Shown: positions 16,154-24,819, counted from the first letter of the stretch. The stretch is DNA of 64,000 bases from Candidatus Pseudomonas phytovorans (GCA_029202525.1 CP119325.1:5368001-5432000); one strand, 5' to 3'. A program made the numbers and translations. Notes: generated by a model not told the origin, from the sequence alone.

Positions 16154-16945
16154 ATGAGCAACTGCACTCCCCTTATGTCCCAGGTGATTCTCAAGACCCC
16201 CGCCCAACTCGACCTGATGCGCCGCGCCGGCCAGCTGCTGGCCCAGGTGTTTGCCGACCTCGACAGTTTCATCCGCCCCGGCGTGACCACCATGCAGATC
16301 AACGACCGTGCCGATGCATTCATCGTCAATACGCTCAAGGCGCGGCCAGCGAGCAAGGGCCAGTACGGCTTCCCTTACTCGCTCAATACCTCAGTGGACC
16401 ACGTGGTGTGCCATGGCATACCCAAAGCCGATGAGGTATTGAAGGACGGCTCGATCATCAACGTAGACATCACCCTGGAACAGGGCGGCTATATTGCCGA
16501 CTCGTCGAAGATGTATTGCATCGGCAAGATCAGCGATGAAGCCCAGCGGTTGGTCGACACCACCTACGACGCGCTATGGAAAGGTATCGAACAGGTGCGC
16601 CCCGGGGCCACACTGGGTGATATCGGCCATGCCGTACAAGCCCATGCCGAGGCGGCGGGCTACAGCGTGGTGCGCGAATATTGCGGGCATGGTATCGGCC
16701 AGCAGATGCATGAAGGGCCTGAAGTGCTGCACATTGGCCAGCGCGGCATGGGCATGAAGCTGAAGCCGGGCATGGTGTTCACCATCGAGCCGATGATCAA
16801 CCAGGGTGGGCGCGGCACACGCACGTTGAAGGATGGCTGGACGGTGATTACCCGCGACCACAGCCTGTCTGCGCAGTGGGAGCATACCGTGGCGGTGACA
16901 GAGGATGGGTTCGAGGTGCTGACGTTGCGGGAAGAAGAGCGCTGA
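16154..16945 (+). CDS. map: Methionine aminopeptidase type I
   Basis: This cytoplasmic metalloenzyme removes N-terminal Met. The five metal ligands are visible in order: Asp in NVDITLEQGGY, Asp in IADSSKMY, His in YCGHGIGQQMHEGPEVLH, Glu in FTIEPMINQG and Glu in WEHTVAVTEDG. The catalytic His is in DHVVCHGIPK. At 263 residues (or 256 from the ATG at 16175) it is type Ia length. Neither start has a clear SD; 16154 is taken as the first ATG after the REP pair. It is not next to rpsB, so it is probably a second, non-essential map copy. The longer upstream open frame is only REP sequence. Confidence 0.9.
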   Translation: MSNCTPLMSQVILKTPAQLDLMRRAGQLLAQVFADLDSFIRPGVTTMQINDRADAFIVNTLKARPASKGQYGFPYSLNTSVDHVVCHGIPKADEVLKDGSIINVDITLEQGGYIADSSKMYCIGKISDEAQRLVDTTYDALWKGIEQVRPGATLGDIGHAVQAHAEAAGYSVVREYCGHGIGQQMHEGPEVLHIGQRGMGMKLKPGMVFTIEPMINQGGRGTRTLKDGWTVITRDHSLSAQWEHTVAVTEDGFEVLTLREEER

Positions 16946-16967
16946 AACTGAAATTTCAGGCACAAAA

Positions 16968-16987
16968 AAAGCGACCCTAGGGTCGCT
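16968..16987 (-). terminator. Terminator of tRNA unit 1 (bidirectional with map)
   Basis: AAAGCGACC-CTAG-GGTCGCTTT: 9-bp stem flanked by A and T runs, 46 bp after tRNA-Asp and 23 bp after the map stop codon. Confidence 0.9.
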
Positions 16988-17032
16988 TTCTTTGTTACTT
17001 CCGGGTGTTCAGTGGGCCCTGGAAGTGGAATA

Positions 17033-17109
17033 TGGCGCAGCGGACGGGACTCGAACCCGCGACCCCCGGCGTGACAGGCCGGTATTCTAACCGACTGAAC
17101 TACCGCTGC
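17033..17109 (-). tRNA. tRNA-Asp(GTC), copy 1
   Basis: 77 nt including an encoded CCA. The acceptor stem GCAGCGG pairs with CCGCTGC. The anticodon loop has GTC in GCCTGTCACGC, and the T-arm contains GGTTCGAGTCC. Confidence 0.97.
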
Positions 17110-17122
17110 GCTATACATCGAG

Positions 17123-17198
17123 TGGTGGGTGATGACGGGATCGAACCGCCGACCCTCTGCTTGTAAGGCAGATGCTCTCCCGGCTGAGCTAATCACCC
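17123..17198 (-). tRNA. tRNA-Val(TAC), copy 1
   Basis: 76 nt including encoded CCA. Acceptor stem GGGTGAT / ATCACCC, anticodon loop CTTACAA (TAC), D-arm AGCTCAGCCGGGAGAG and T-arm GGTTCGATCC. Thirteen bases separate it from tRNA-Asp downstream. Confidence 0.97.
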
Positions 17199-17219
17199 AT
17201 GTCTCTCGGTGTGGCGCGC

Positions 17220-17248
17220 ATTCTACGGGCGACTCTGCGCTCTGGCAA
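17220..17248 (-). promoter_or_regulatory. Sigma-70 promoter of tRNA unit 1
   Basis: The minus strand has TTGCCA (17248-17243), a 17-bp spacer and TAGAAT (17225-17220). It is followed by a GC-rich discriminator GCGCGCC typical of stringently controlled stable-RNA promoters. Confidence 0.8.
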
Positions 17249-17302
17249 GCACTTATCGAAGTTTTTTCAAACTTCGTTCAAACACCAGAATTCAGGCACA
17301 AA

Positions 17303-17324
17303 AAAAGCGACCCTAAGGTCGCTT
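17303..17324 (-). terminator. Terminator of tRNA unit 2
   Basis: AAAGCGACC-CTAA-GGTCGCTTT, a 9-bp stem flanked by A and T runs. It lies between the two units, so each appears to be separately terminated. Confidence 0.85.
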
Positions 17325-17368
17325 TCTCTGTTACTTCCGGGTGTTCAGTGGGCCCTGGAAGTGGAATA

Positions 17369-17445
17369 TGGCGCAGCGGACGGGACTCGAACCCGCGACC
17401 CCCGGCGTGACAGGCCGGTATTCTAACCGACTGAACTACCGCTGC
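17369..17445 (-). tRNA. tRNA-Asp(GTC), copy 2
   Basis: Identical in sequence to the copy at 17033-17109, with encoded CCA. Confidence 0.97.
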
Positions 17446-17458
17446 GCTATACATCGAG

Positions 17459-17534
17459 TGGTGGGTGATGACGGGATCGAACCGCCGACCCTCTGCTTGT
17501 AAGGCAGATGCTCTCCCGGCTGAGCTAATCACCC
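17459..17534 (-). tRNA. tRNA-Val(TAC), copy 2
   Basis: Identical to the copy at 17123-17198, with encoded CCA. Confidence 0.97.
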
Positions 17535-17554
17535 TTCGTCTCGGTGTGGCGCGC

Positions 17555-17583
17555 ATTCTACGGACGGCCCCGCACCCTGGCAA
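17555..17583 (-). promoter_or_regulatory. Sigma-70 promoter of tRNA unit 2
   Basis: TTGCCA and TAGAAT boxes with a 17-bp spacer and the same GCGCGCC discriminator. The spacer sequence differs from copy 1 while the boxes are conserved, which supports their function. Confidence 0.8.
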
Positions 17584-17749
17584 GCACTTTTTAAACTTTT
17601 TTCAAAAAAAACCTCATGCCTTTCAAAGACCTAGCGTTACCGGGTGTTTCTTTTATGCATAAGCCACTGCTGGCCCTCTGACAGGGTTGGCCTGAGAGCA
17701 CCGCTCGGAGAATAATGCCCGCCTTATGCATTAAGGAGAGTTACCCCTC

Positions 17750-18670
17750 ATGTGGTTCAAGAACCTGCTGACCTACCGCCTGACCCAGGATGTCCCGTTC
17801 GAGGCTGAAGCGCTGGAAGCCGCCCTGGCCAGCAAGCCGGCCCGCCCCTGCGCCAGCCAGGAGCTGACCACCTATGGCTTCGTCGCGCCGTTCGGCAAAG
17901 GCGAAGACGCTCCCCTGGTGCATGTCAGCGGCGAATACCTGCTGATTGCTGCACGCAAGGAAGAACGCATCCTCCCCAGTAGCGTGGTCAACGACGCGGT
18001 CAAGGAAAAGGTCGAAGAGATCGAGACCGAGCAGATGCGCAAGGTCTATAAAAAGGAACGCGACCAGATCAAGGACGAGATCATCCAGGCCTTCCTGCCG
18101 CGTGCGTTCATCCGCCGCTCGATGATCTTCGCCGCCATTGCCCCGCGCCTGGGCGTGATCCTGGTCAACTCGGCCAGCGCCAAGCGTGCCGAAGACCTGC
18201 TGTCGACCCTGCGTGAAGTGATGGGCTCGCTGCCGGTGCGCCCGGCCACCGTGAAAATTGCCCCGGTTGCGACCATGACCGACTGGGTCAAGTCGCAGCA
18301 GGCCGCTGAAGGTTTCTATGTGCTGGACGAGTGCGAACTGCGCGACACCGCCGAAGACGGCGGCATCGTGCGTTGCAAGCGCCAGGACCTGACTGGCGAG
18401 GAAATCCAGCTGCACCTGAGCACTGGCAAGGTGATCACCCAGCTGGCCCTGGCCTGGCAGGACAAGTTGTCGTTCATTCTGGACGACAAGATGGTGATCA
18501 AGCGCCTGAAGTTCGAAGAGCTGCTGCAGGAGCAGGCTGAACAGGATGGTGGTGATGAGGCGGCGCAGCAGTTCGATGCCAGCTTCCAGTTGATGATGAT
18601 GACCTTTGCCGAATTCCTGCCGGTGCTGTTCGAGGCGCTGGGTGGGGAGGAGATTCCGCAAGGGGTCTGA
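17750..18670 (+). CDS. rdgC: Recombination-associated protein RdgC
   Basis: A 306-residue nucleoid-associated protein that forms a DNA-encircling dimer ring and restrains RecA. It is full length. The family start MWFKNLLTYRLT is followed by ELTTYGFVAPFGKG and the central ERILPSSVVNDAVKEKVEEI helix, and the C-terminal half includes DKLSFILDDKMVIKRLKFEE. The ATG is preceded by AAGGAGAG. It stands alone between the tRNA cluster and a REP pair. Confidence 0.97.
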   Translation: MWFKNLLTYRLTQDVPFEAEALEAALASKPARPCASQELTTYGFVAPFGKGEDAPLVHVSGEYLLIAARKEERILPSSVVNDAVKEKVEEIETEQMRKVYKKERDQIKDEIIQAFLPRAFIRRSMIFAAIAPRLGVILVNSASAKRAEDLLSTLREVMGSLPVRPATVKIAPVATMTDWVKSQQAAEGFYVLDECELRDTAEDGGIVRCKRQDLTGEEIQLHLSTGKVITQLALAWQDKLSFILDDKMVIKRLKFEELLQEQAEQDGGDEAAQQFDASFQLMMMTFAEFLPVLFEALGGEEIPQGV

Positions 18671-18720
18671 TGTAATTTGAACGATAGGTGCTGGCTTGAT
18701 GCTCAACTTCAGCCAGTACC

Positions 18721-18816
18721 GGCCTCTTCGCGGGACAAGCCCGCTCCCACAGGTACAGCACAGCCCTCAGGCATTGTGACGTACCTGTGGGAGCGGGCTT
18801 GTCCCGCGAAGAGGCC
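18721..18816. repeat. Inverted pair of REP elements
   Basis: GGCCTCTTCGCGGGACAAGC facing its complement, between rdgC and the BASS transporter gene. Core variant GGGACAAGCCCGC. Confidence 0.92.
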
Positions 18817-18857
18817 AGTAAAAATCACACAGCTATAAAAAGAAAAGGAATTTTCCC

Positions 18858-19823
18858 ATGCGTGCCCTCGCCGCCCTCAGCCGCTTCGTCGGCAACACCT
18901 TCGCCTTGTGGGTGCTGGTGTTCGCCGTACTGGCCTTCCTGCAACCGCAATGGTTCATCGCCCTCAAAGTCGCCATCGTGCCGCTGCTGGGGCTGGTGAT
19001 GTTCGGCATGGGCCTTACCCTCAAGCTCGACGACTTCGCCGCCCTCGCCCGCCAGCCTTGGCGGGTGATGCTGGGGGTGGTCGCGCACTTCGTGATCATG
19101 CCGGGCATGGCCTGGCTGCTGTGCCAGCTGTTCCATCTGCCGCCGGAAATTGCCGTGGGCGTGATCCTGGTCGGTTGCTGCCCGAGCGGAACGGCGTCGA
19201 ATGTGATGGTGTGGCTGTCCAAGGGCGACCTGGCACTGGCAGTGGCAATCGCCGCTGTGACTACCCTGCTCGCCCCGCTTCTGACTCCGGCGCTGATCTG
19301 GTTCCTGGCATCGGCCTGGTTGCCGGTATCCTTCATGGACATGTTCTGGTCGATCCTGCAGCTGGTGATGCTGCCGATCGTACTTGGTGTGCTGGCCCAG
19401 CGCTTGCTGGGTGCCCGGGTGCAGGCGGCAGTGCAGGTGTTGCCGCTGGTGTCGGTGGTGAGCATCGTGATGATCGTGTGCGCGGTGGTGGCGGCCAGCC
19501 AGGCGAAAATCGCCGAGTCGGGGTTGCTGATCATGGCGGTGGTGATGCTGCACAACAGCTTCGGCTATTTGCTGGGGTACCTGACCGGCAAACTGTGCAA
19601 GCTGCCGCTGGCCCAGCGCAAGTCGCTGGCACTGGAGGTGGGCATGCAGAACTCCGGGCTGGGGGCGGCGTTGGCGGCCGCGCACTTTTCGCCGCTGGCG
19701 GCAGTGCCGAGTGCCTTGTTCAGTGTTTGGCACAATATTTCCGGGGCGCTGTTGTCGACATGGTTCCGGCGGATGGAAGAGCCTGGGGTGGAAGCTGAAG
19801 AAGTGGAGCCCGCCAGGCATTGA
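18858..19823 (+). CDS. Bile acid:sodium symporter (BASS) family transporter
   Basis: A 321-residue inner-membrane protein with about nine or ten hydrophobic helices. It shows the family signature ILVGCCPSGTASNVMVWLSK in the fourth helix region and EVGMQNSGLGAALAAAHFSP near residue 265; both are the broken-helix Na+/substrate-binding crossover motifs of BASS proteins. Bacterial members move pantoate, small organic acids or steroids; the substrate here is not known. RBS AAGGAA precedes the ATG. Flanked on both sides by REP pairs. Confidence 0.88.
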   Translation: MRALAALSRFVGNTFALWVLVFAVLAFLQPQWFIALKVAIVPLLGLVMFGMGLTLKLDDFAALARQPWRVMLGVVAHFVIMPGMAWLLCQLFHLPPEIAVGVILVGCCPSGTASNVMVWLSKGDLALAVAIAAVTTLLAPLLTPALIWFLASAWLPVSFMDMFWSILQLVMLPIVLGVLAQRLLGARVQAAVQVLPLVSVVSIVMIVCAVVAASQAKIAESGLLIMAVVMLHNSFGYLLGYLTGKLCKLPLAQRKSLALEVGMQNSGLGAALAAAHFSPLAAVPSALFSVWHNISGALLSTWFRRMEEPGVEAEEVEPARH

Positions 19824-19836
19824 TGATGACTGTGCG

Positions 19837-19930
19837 GGCCTCTTCGCGGGCACGCCCGCTCCCACAGGATCTGCATAGGCCTGAATATTGTGCGATCCCT
19901 GTGGGAGCGGGCGCGCCCGCGAAAGGGCCG
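19837..19930. repeat. Inverted pair of REP elements
   Basis: GGCCTCTTCGCGGGCACGCC facing GGGCGCGCCCGCGAAAGGGC, between the BASS transporter and the gdx riboswitch. Confidence 0.9.
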
Positions 19931-19977
19931 GTACAGGCTTGCCCTGAAACCTGCGGGTGTGCACTATATTGCCCACT

Positions 19978-20042
19978 GTGAGGACGACCTCACGACGCAC
20001 CGCGTGACCACTCAGGGGACGGCCCCATCATTCAAACGATGG
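19978..20042 (+). promoter_or_regulatory. Guanidine-II (mini-ykkC) riboswitch upstream of gdx
   Basis: Two hairpins with the diagnostic ACGR tetraloops are present: GTGAGG-ACGA-CCTCAC (19978-19993) and GGGG-ACGG-CCCC (20015-20026). Downstream, CCATC (20025-20029) can pair with GATGG (20038-20042), covering the start of the ribosome-binding site GGAG. CCATC shares two C with the second hairpin, so folding of that hairpin with guanidinium would free the SD. This is the known ON-type translational logic for the class. A TATATT box at 19965-19970 places the transcript start just before hairpin 1. Confidence 0.9.
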
Positions 20043-20052
20043 AGACACACCT

Positions 20053-20370
20053 ATGTCCTGGATCATCCTGTTCTTCGCCGGCCTGTTCGAGGTCGGCTGG
20101 GCCGTAGGCCTGAAATACACCGACGGCTTCAGCAAACCGGTTCCCACCGTTCTCACGGTCGGCGCCATGGTCATCAGCCTGGGCCTGTTGGGCCTGGCCA
20201 TGAAAGAACTGCCGCTGGGCACCGCCTATGCCATCTGGACCGGTGTTGGCGCAGTCGGCACCGTCATCGCCGGCATCATCCTGTTCGGTGAGTCCATGGC
20301 CCTGGTGCGGCTGGTCAGTGTGGCGCTGATCATCTGCGGCCTTATCGGCCTGAAAGTCAGCGCCAGCTGA
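20053..20370 (+). CDS. sugE: Guanidinium exporter Gdx (SugE), SMR family
   Basis: A 105-residue four-helix small multidrug resistance protein. The essential glutamate is in helix 1 (ILFFAGLFEVGWAVGLKY). The Gdx-type GTAYAIWTGVGAVGT segment is in helix 3, and the last helix is VALIICGLIGLKV. Gdx/SugE proteins export guanidinium in exchange for protons as antiparallel dimers. The guanidine-II riboswitch directly upstream strongly supports Gdx rather than a quaternary-ammonium exporter. SD GGAGA eight bases before ATG. Confidence 0.96.
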   Translation: MSWIILFFAGLFEVGWAVGLKYTDGFSKPVPTVLTVGAMVISLGLLGLAMKELPLGTAYAIWTGVGAVGTVIAGIILFGESMALVRLVSVALIICGLIGLKVSAS

Positions 20371-20380
20371 CCCCTCCCCG

Positions 20381-22258
20381 CTAGCGCAGGTCACCGCGCA
20401 GGCGGCTGACCTGCTCGCGCAACAGCTCAGGCTGCGCTGCCTCCACCGGGATGGCGGCGCCCGCCACGATCGTCACACGCGACCACAAACGCTTGAAGAA
20501 GCCCTTGGCCGGGTCACGGCTGAAGAAGCTGCCCCACAAACCCTGCAAGGCCAGCGGAATCACCGGCACCGGGGTTTCTTCGAGGATGCGGTTGACCCCG
20601 CCCTTGAACACATCGATTTCGCCATCACCGGTCAGCTTGCCTTCCGGGAAGATGCACACCAGCTCGCCATCGGCCAGGTACTTGGCAATCCGTGAAAAAG
20701 CCCGCTCGTAAGTGGCCAGGTCTTCGTTGCGCCCGGCAATCGGGATGGCGCCTGCGGTGCGGAACACGAAGTTGAGCACTGGCAGGTTGTAGATCTTGTA
20801 GTACATGACAAAACGGATCGGCCGGCGGATTGCCCCGCCCAGCAGCAGTGCATCGACGAACGACACGTGGTTGCACACCAGAAGCGCCGCGCCCTGGTCG
20901 GGGATGCGTTCCAGGTCGCGATGCTGCACGCGGTACATCGAATGGCTGAGCAGCCAGATCAGGAAGCGCATGGTGAACTCGGGCACGATCCTGAAGATGT
21001 AGGCGTTGACCGCGATATTCAGCAGCGACACCACCAGGAACAACTGCGGGATGCTCAACTCGGCCAGGCCCAGCAGAATAATGGTGAGTACCGCTGACAC
21101 CACCATGAACAAGGCATTGAGGATGTTGTTGGCAGCGATCACCCGGGCGCGCTGGTCTTCGGCCGTGCGCGCCTGGATCAGCGCATACAGCGGCACGATA
21201 TAAAAACCACCGAACACGCCCAGACCGACAATCGACAGCAGGATCCACCAGGCCTGGCCCATGCCCAGCAGCGCCAGCCAGTCGTGCGGCGCAGCTGCCG
21301 CCGGCACGTCGCCGGAGTGCCACCACCACAGCAGGCCGAACAGGGTCAGGCCGAACGAGCCGAACGGCACCAGGCCGATCTCCACCTTGCGGCCGCTCAG
21401 GCGCTCGCACAGCAGCGAGCCAAGGGCGATGCCCACCGAGAACAGTGTCAAAACCAAGGTAACGACCGTGCCGTCACCGTGCAGCCAGTCCTTGGCGTAA
21501 GCCGGGATCTGCGTGAGGTAGATGGCACCGACGAACCAGAACCACGAGTTGCCCACGATCGAGCGCGACACGGCGGGCGGCTGCCCCAGCCCCATGCGCA
21601 GGATCGCCCACGACTGCTTGAAGATGTTCCAGTCCAGCGGCATGTGGGGTGCGGCGGCAGCAGCCCGTGGGATCCAGCGGCTGGCCAGGTAGCCAAGCAC
21701 CGCAGTGCCGACGATGCCACCGGCCACCACCGTGGCATAGCTGTCGGCGGACATCATCACCCCGGCACCGATGGTGCCGGCGAGGATGGCGAGAAAAGTG
21801 CCAGTTTCCACCAGCCCGTTTCCGCCAACCAGTTCTTCCTCGCGCAAGGCCTGCGGCAGGATCGAGTACTTCACCGGGCCGAACAGCGCCGAATGGGTAC
21901 CCATGCCGAACAGTGCGACCAGCATCAATGCCAGGTGGTCGGTGATGAAGCCAAGCGCGCCGACCGCCATGATGGCGATTTCGGCCAGCTTGATCACACG
22001 GATCAACGCGTCCTTGGCGAACTTCTCGCCAAACTGCCCACCCAGCGCCGAAAACAGAAAGAACGGCAGGATGAACAGCAAGGCGCACAGGTTGACCCAG
22101 ATCGACCGGTCACCGTCGCCCAGGCTGAGCTTGAACAGGATTGCCAGGATCAGCGACTGCTTGAACAGGTTGTCGTTGAAGGCACCCAGCGACTGGGTGA
22201 TGAAAAACGGCAGGAAGCGCCGCTTGCCGAGCAAGGTGAATTGCGAGGAGTGACTCAT
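20381..22258 (-). CDS. MFS transporter-acyltransferase fusion (LplT/PlsC type)
   Basis: A 625-residue inner-membrane fusion. Residues ~1-410 form a 12-helix LplT-like lysophospholipid flippase (start FFITQSLGAFNDNLFKQSL). Residues ~430-625 are a PlsC-type acyltransferase with the catalytic NHVSFVD (HX4D) motif and FPEGKLTGDGEI (EG motif), plus VIPLALQG. In other bacteria LplT moves lysophospholipid inward and Aas re-acylates it; the fusion joins transport and acylation in one chain. There is no acyl-ACP synthetase domain after the acyltransferase, so it is shorter than full LplT-Aas fusions. RBS AAGGACG. It converges on gdx with 10 bp between stops. Confidence 0.88.
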   Translation of the reverse strand: MSHSSQFTLLGKRRFLPFFITQSLGAFNDNLFKQSLILAILFKLSLGDGDRSIWVNLCALLFILPFFLFSALGGQFGEKFAKDALIRVIKLAEIAIMAVGALGFITDHLALMLVALFGMGTHSALFGPVKYSILPQALREEELVGGNGLVETGTFLAILAGTIGAGVMMSADSYATVVAGGIVGTAVLGYLASRWIPRAAAAAPHMPLDWNIFKQSWAILRMGLGQPPAVSRSIVGNSWFWFVGAIYLTQIPAYAKDWLHGDGTVVTLVLTLFSVGIALGSLLCERLSGRKVEIGLVPFGSFGLTLFGLLWWWHSGDVPAAAAPHDWLALLGMGQAWWILLSIVGLGVFGGFYIVPLYALIQARTAEDQRARVIAANNILNALFMVVSAVLTIILLGLAELSIPQLFLVVSLLNIAVNAYIFRIVPEFTMRFLIWLLSHSMYRVQHRDLERIPDQGAALLVCNHVSFVDALLLGGAIRRPIRFVMYYKIYNLPVLNFVFRTAGAIPIAGRNEDLATYERAFSRIAKYLADGELVCIFPEGKLTGDGEIDVFKGGVNRILEETPVPVIPLALQGLWGSFFSRDPAKGFFKRLWSRVTIVAGAAIPVEAAQPELLREQVSRLRGDLR

Positions 22259-22419
22259 CGTCCTTGTTCCTGGGTTCAGCCACGGATGGCAGTTGCCTGA
22301 TTAGAATGCGCGCGGGCCATACAAAGCCACATCGTCTTGGTCAACTGACAGAACTACCAGTAGCGAGCGGCCTCGTCCAGACGCCACTCTGTGCGTTTGA
22401 GCAACCGCGAATCAATGGA

Positions 22420-24714
22420 ATGGAAAAACGACCTGCCCGCCTGAAGATGACCGCAGCGTGGTGCACAGCAGCCCTGGCACTGTTGCTGATGGCCTGCAAC
22501 GCTGCTGCCACCGGCGGGCAAGCTGCCAGGGACGGGTTTGTCGACCGGCTGCTGACGCAGATGACCCTGCAAGAAAAGATCGGTCAACTGCGCATGGAGT
22601 ATGCGGGCGCGGGGCCAAACCCCCAGGCAATGCTCGACACCCTTGCAAATGGCCAGGTCGGTGCAATGTTCACAGCCCCCGGTGCCAGTAGGGCAAGCTT
22701 GCGTGAGCTGCAGGATGCAGCGACTCAGCGTAGCCGCCTGCACATCCCGCTGTTTTTTGCAGGAGATGTCGTACACGGCCAACGGACAATATTCCCCATC
22801 AACCTGGGCCAAGCCTCCAGTTGGGACTTGCAGGCTGTCGGCAAAAGCGCGCGGGCAGCCGCGGTTGAAGCCACCGACGCCGGCCTGGACATGACTTTTG
22901 CCCCCATGCTGGATATCAGCCGAGATCCTCGTTGGGGCAGGATCTCGGAAGGTTATGGCGAGGACACGTACCTTGTGTCGCAGTTCGCCAAGACCGTGAT
23001 ACATGCGCTGCAGGGGCCAACCTTGGGTGCAAGCGACAGCCTGATGGCCTGTGCCAAGCATTTTGCCGGTTATGGCGCAGTCGAAGGCGGCCGTGACTAC
23101 AACACCACTGACATGAGCGGACCGCGCCTTGTCCAGGACTACCTACCGCCCTTCAAGGCCGCCGTGGATGCCGGGGCGGGTGCGGTCATGACGGCGCTAA
23201 CAAGCCTCAACGGTGTTCCCGCAACCGCCAACGGCTGGCTGCTGCACGACATACTGCGCCAGCAGTGGCAGTTCAAAGGCCTGGTCATCAGTGACCACGG
23301 CGCCGTCGAGGAGCTGATTACCCACGGTATAGCCGAGGACGGCAAGCAAGCAGCGCAGGCCGCGTTGAAAGCCGGTACGCAGTTGAGCATGAGCGACCGC
23401 TACTTTGCCCGCGACCTTCAACGCCTGGTCATGCAAGGGCAGGTGACGGAGCGGGAACTCGACAACGCCGTACGGCAGGTGCTGGCTACCAAGTACGATC
23501 TAGGCCTTTTCGACGACCCCTATCGCCGCCTGAGGGCTACCTCCGACAACGAGGATCAACGCCTGCACCGTGCCCAGGCCCGTGACATGGCACGTCGCTC
23601 GCTGGTACTGCTGAAAAACCATCAGCAGACACTCCCGCTGAGCCGGCATGCAACCATCGCCCTTATCGGCCCGCTGGCTGACAATGCCGTGGACATCCTT
23701 GGCAGTTGGCACGGCAATGGCAAACCTGAGCAAGCAGTGACGCTGCGCCAAGGGCTGCAGAGTGGCCAAGCCGTCAACGCACGCCTGCTCTATGCAAAGG
23801 GTGCAAACATCAGCGACAACCCGCAGGCATTTGCTCTGCTTGGGGACAAGCAGGTCAACTTTGACCCACGCCGAGCCGAAAGCATGCTCGCCGAAGCAGT
23901 TGCCGCCGCGCGTCAGGCGGATGTCGTGGTAGTGGCGCTGGGCGAAGCGCGCGGCATGTCTCACGAGGGCGCCAGCAGAACCGAGCTGAACCTGCCAGAA
24001 CAGCAACGCGCCCTGCTGCGCAGCCTGAAGGCGACCGGCAAGCCCCTGGTACTGGTGCTGATGAATGGCCGGCCACTGACGATCAGCGAGGAAAGCCAAT
24101 GGGCCGATGCCGTGCTGGAGACCTGGTTCAGCGGCAGCGAAGGCGGCAATGCCATCGCCGATGTGCTTTATGGCGAGTACAACCCGTCCGGCAAGCTACC
24201 AGTCACCTTTGCGCGCAGCGTCGGCCAGATCCCGCTCTACTACAACCATCTCAACACAGGGCGGCCGTTCGACCCGCTAAAGCCGGTTGCCTACCGCTCA
24301 CGGTACTACGACATCGACGATACGCCGCTTTACCCCTTCGGCTACGGCTTGAGCTATACGCACTTCAGTGTTTCTGCGCCGCGGTTGTCGAGCGCCCGGT
24401 TGTTGCAGGGGCAAAGCTTGCAAGTGCAGGTGACTGTACGCAACGAAGGTTTGCGCGCCGGGGAAACGGTCGTGCAACTGTACATTCGCGACCGTAGCGC
24501 CTCGGTAAGCCGGCCCGTGAAGGAATTAAAAGGTTTCAAGAAGCTTTACCTCGCCCCCGGACAAACACAGGAAGTGACCCTTCATTTGCCCCCTTCCGCG
24601 CTCAGCTTCGTTGACCGCGAATTGCGCTGGGTCACAGAACCCGGTTGGTTCGACGTGATGGTCGGCCTGGACTCGCAAGCCGTGCAGACGGCCAGTTTTG
24701 AGCTGATGCCCTGA
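22420..24714 (+). CDS. bglX: Glycoside hydrolase family 3 beta-glucosidase
   Basis: A 764-residue exported GH3 enzyme, BglX-like. The signal peptide ends LLLMAC, a plausible lipobox, so the protein may be lipid-anchored. The N-terminal barrel has MLDISRDPRWGRISEGYGED and MACAKHFAGYG. The nucleophile Asp292 is in GLVISDHGAVEEL. The C-terminal alpha/beta and fibronectin-III-like domains include LGEARGMSHEGASR, GEYNPSGKLPVTF and the final FNIII segment. It likely cleaves beta-glucosides or cello/sophoro-oligosaccharides in the periplasm. The start is taken at 22420 because the signal peptide begins there; the frame is open further upstream. The symbol rests on family similarity only. Confidence 0.88.
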   Translation: MEKRPARLKMTAAWCTAALALLLMACNAAATGGQAARDGFVDRLLTQMTLQEKIGQLRMEYAGAGPNPQAMLDTLANGQVGAMFTAPGASRASLRELQDAATQRSRLHIPLFFAGDVVHGQRTIFPINLGQASSWDLQAVGKSARAAAVEATDAGLDMTFAPMLDISRDPRWGRISEGYGEDTYLVSQFAKTVIHALQGPTLGASDSLMACAKHFAGYGAVEGGRDYNTTDMSGPRLVQDYLPPFKAAVDAGAGAVMTALTSLNGVPATANGWLLHDILRQQWQFKGLVISDHGAVEELITHGIAEDGKQAAQAALKAGTQLSMSDRYFARDLQRLVMQGQVTERELDNAVRQVLATKYDLGLFDDPYRRLRATSDNEDQRLHRAQARDMARRSLVLLKNHQQTLPLSRHATIALIGPLADNAVDILGSWHGNGKPEQAVTLRQGLQSGQAVNARLLYAKGANISDNPQAFALLGDKQVNFDPRRAESMLAEAVAAARQADVVVVALGEARGMSHEGASRTELNLPEQQRALLRSLKATGKPLVLVLMNGRPLTISEESQWADAVLETWFSGSEGGNAIADVLYGEYNPSGKLPVTFARSVGQIPLYYNHLNTGRPFDPLKPVAYRSRYYDIDDTPLYPFGYGLSYTHFSVSAPRLSSARLLQGQSLQVQVTVRNEGLRAGETVVQLYIRDRSASVSRPVKELKGFKKLYLAPGQTQEVTLHLPPSALSFVDRELRWVTEPGWFDVMVGLDSQAVQTASFELMP

Positions 24715-24819
24715 GCCCATCGGCCAAACCGTAGGAGTTCGCCCAACCCTTTGCCCAGCGCTGGATCTCACAGGCATCGCGCAAGCATCTGGATATTGCT
24801 TATGCTTGAGCCTGGCTAC

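Larger units (their letters stand above)
16955..17275. repeat. Tandem duplication, copy 1 (tRNA-Val/tRNA-Asp unit)
   Basis: About 320 bp, including promoter, tRNA-Val, tRNA-Asp and terminator, are repeated 336 bp further on. Both tRNAs are identical in the two copies. The terminator differs at one or two bases (CTAGGG versus CTAAGG), and the leader and promoter spacer differ at several. One base is missing between promoter and tRNA-Val in copy 2. Confidence 0.9.
17291..17610. repeat. Tandem duplication, copy 2 (tRNA-Val/tRNA-Asp unit)
   Basis: Second copy of the unit at 16955-17275, in the same orientation. Divergence is concentrated outside the tRNAs, as expected from an older duplication kept homogeneous by selection or conversion at the tRNAs. 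Confidence 0.9.
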
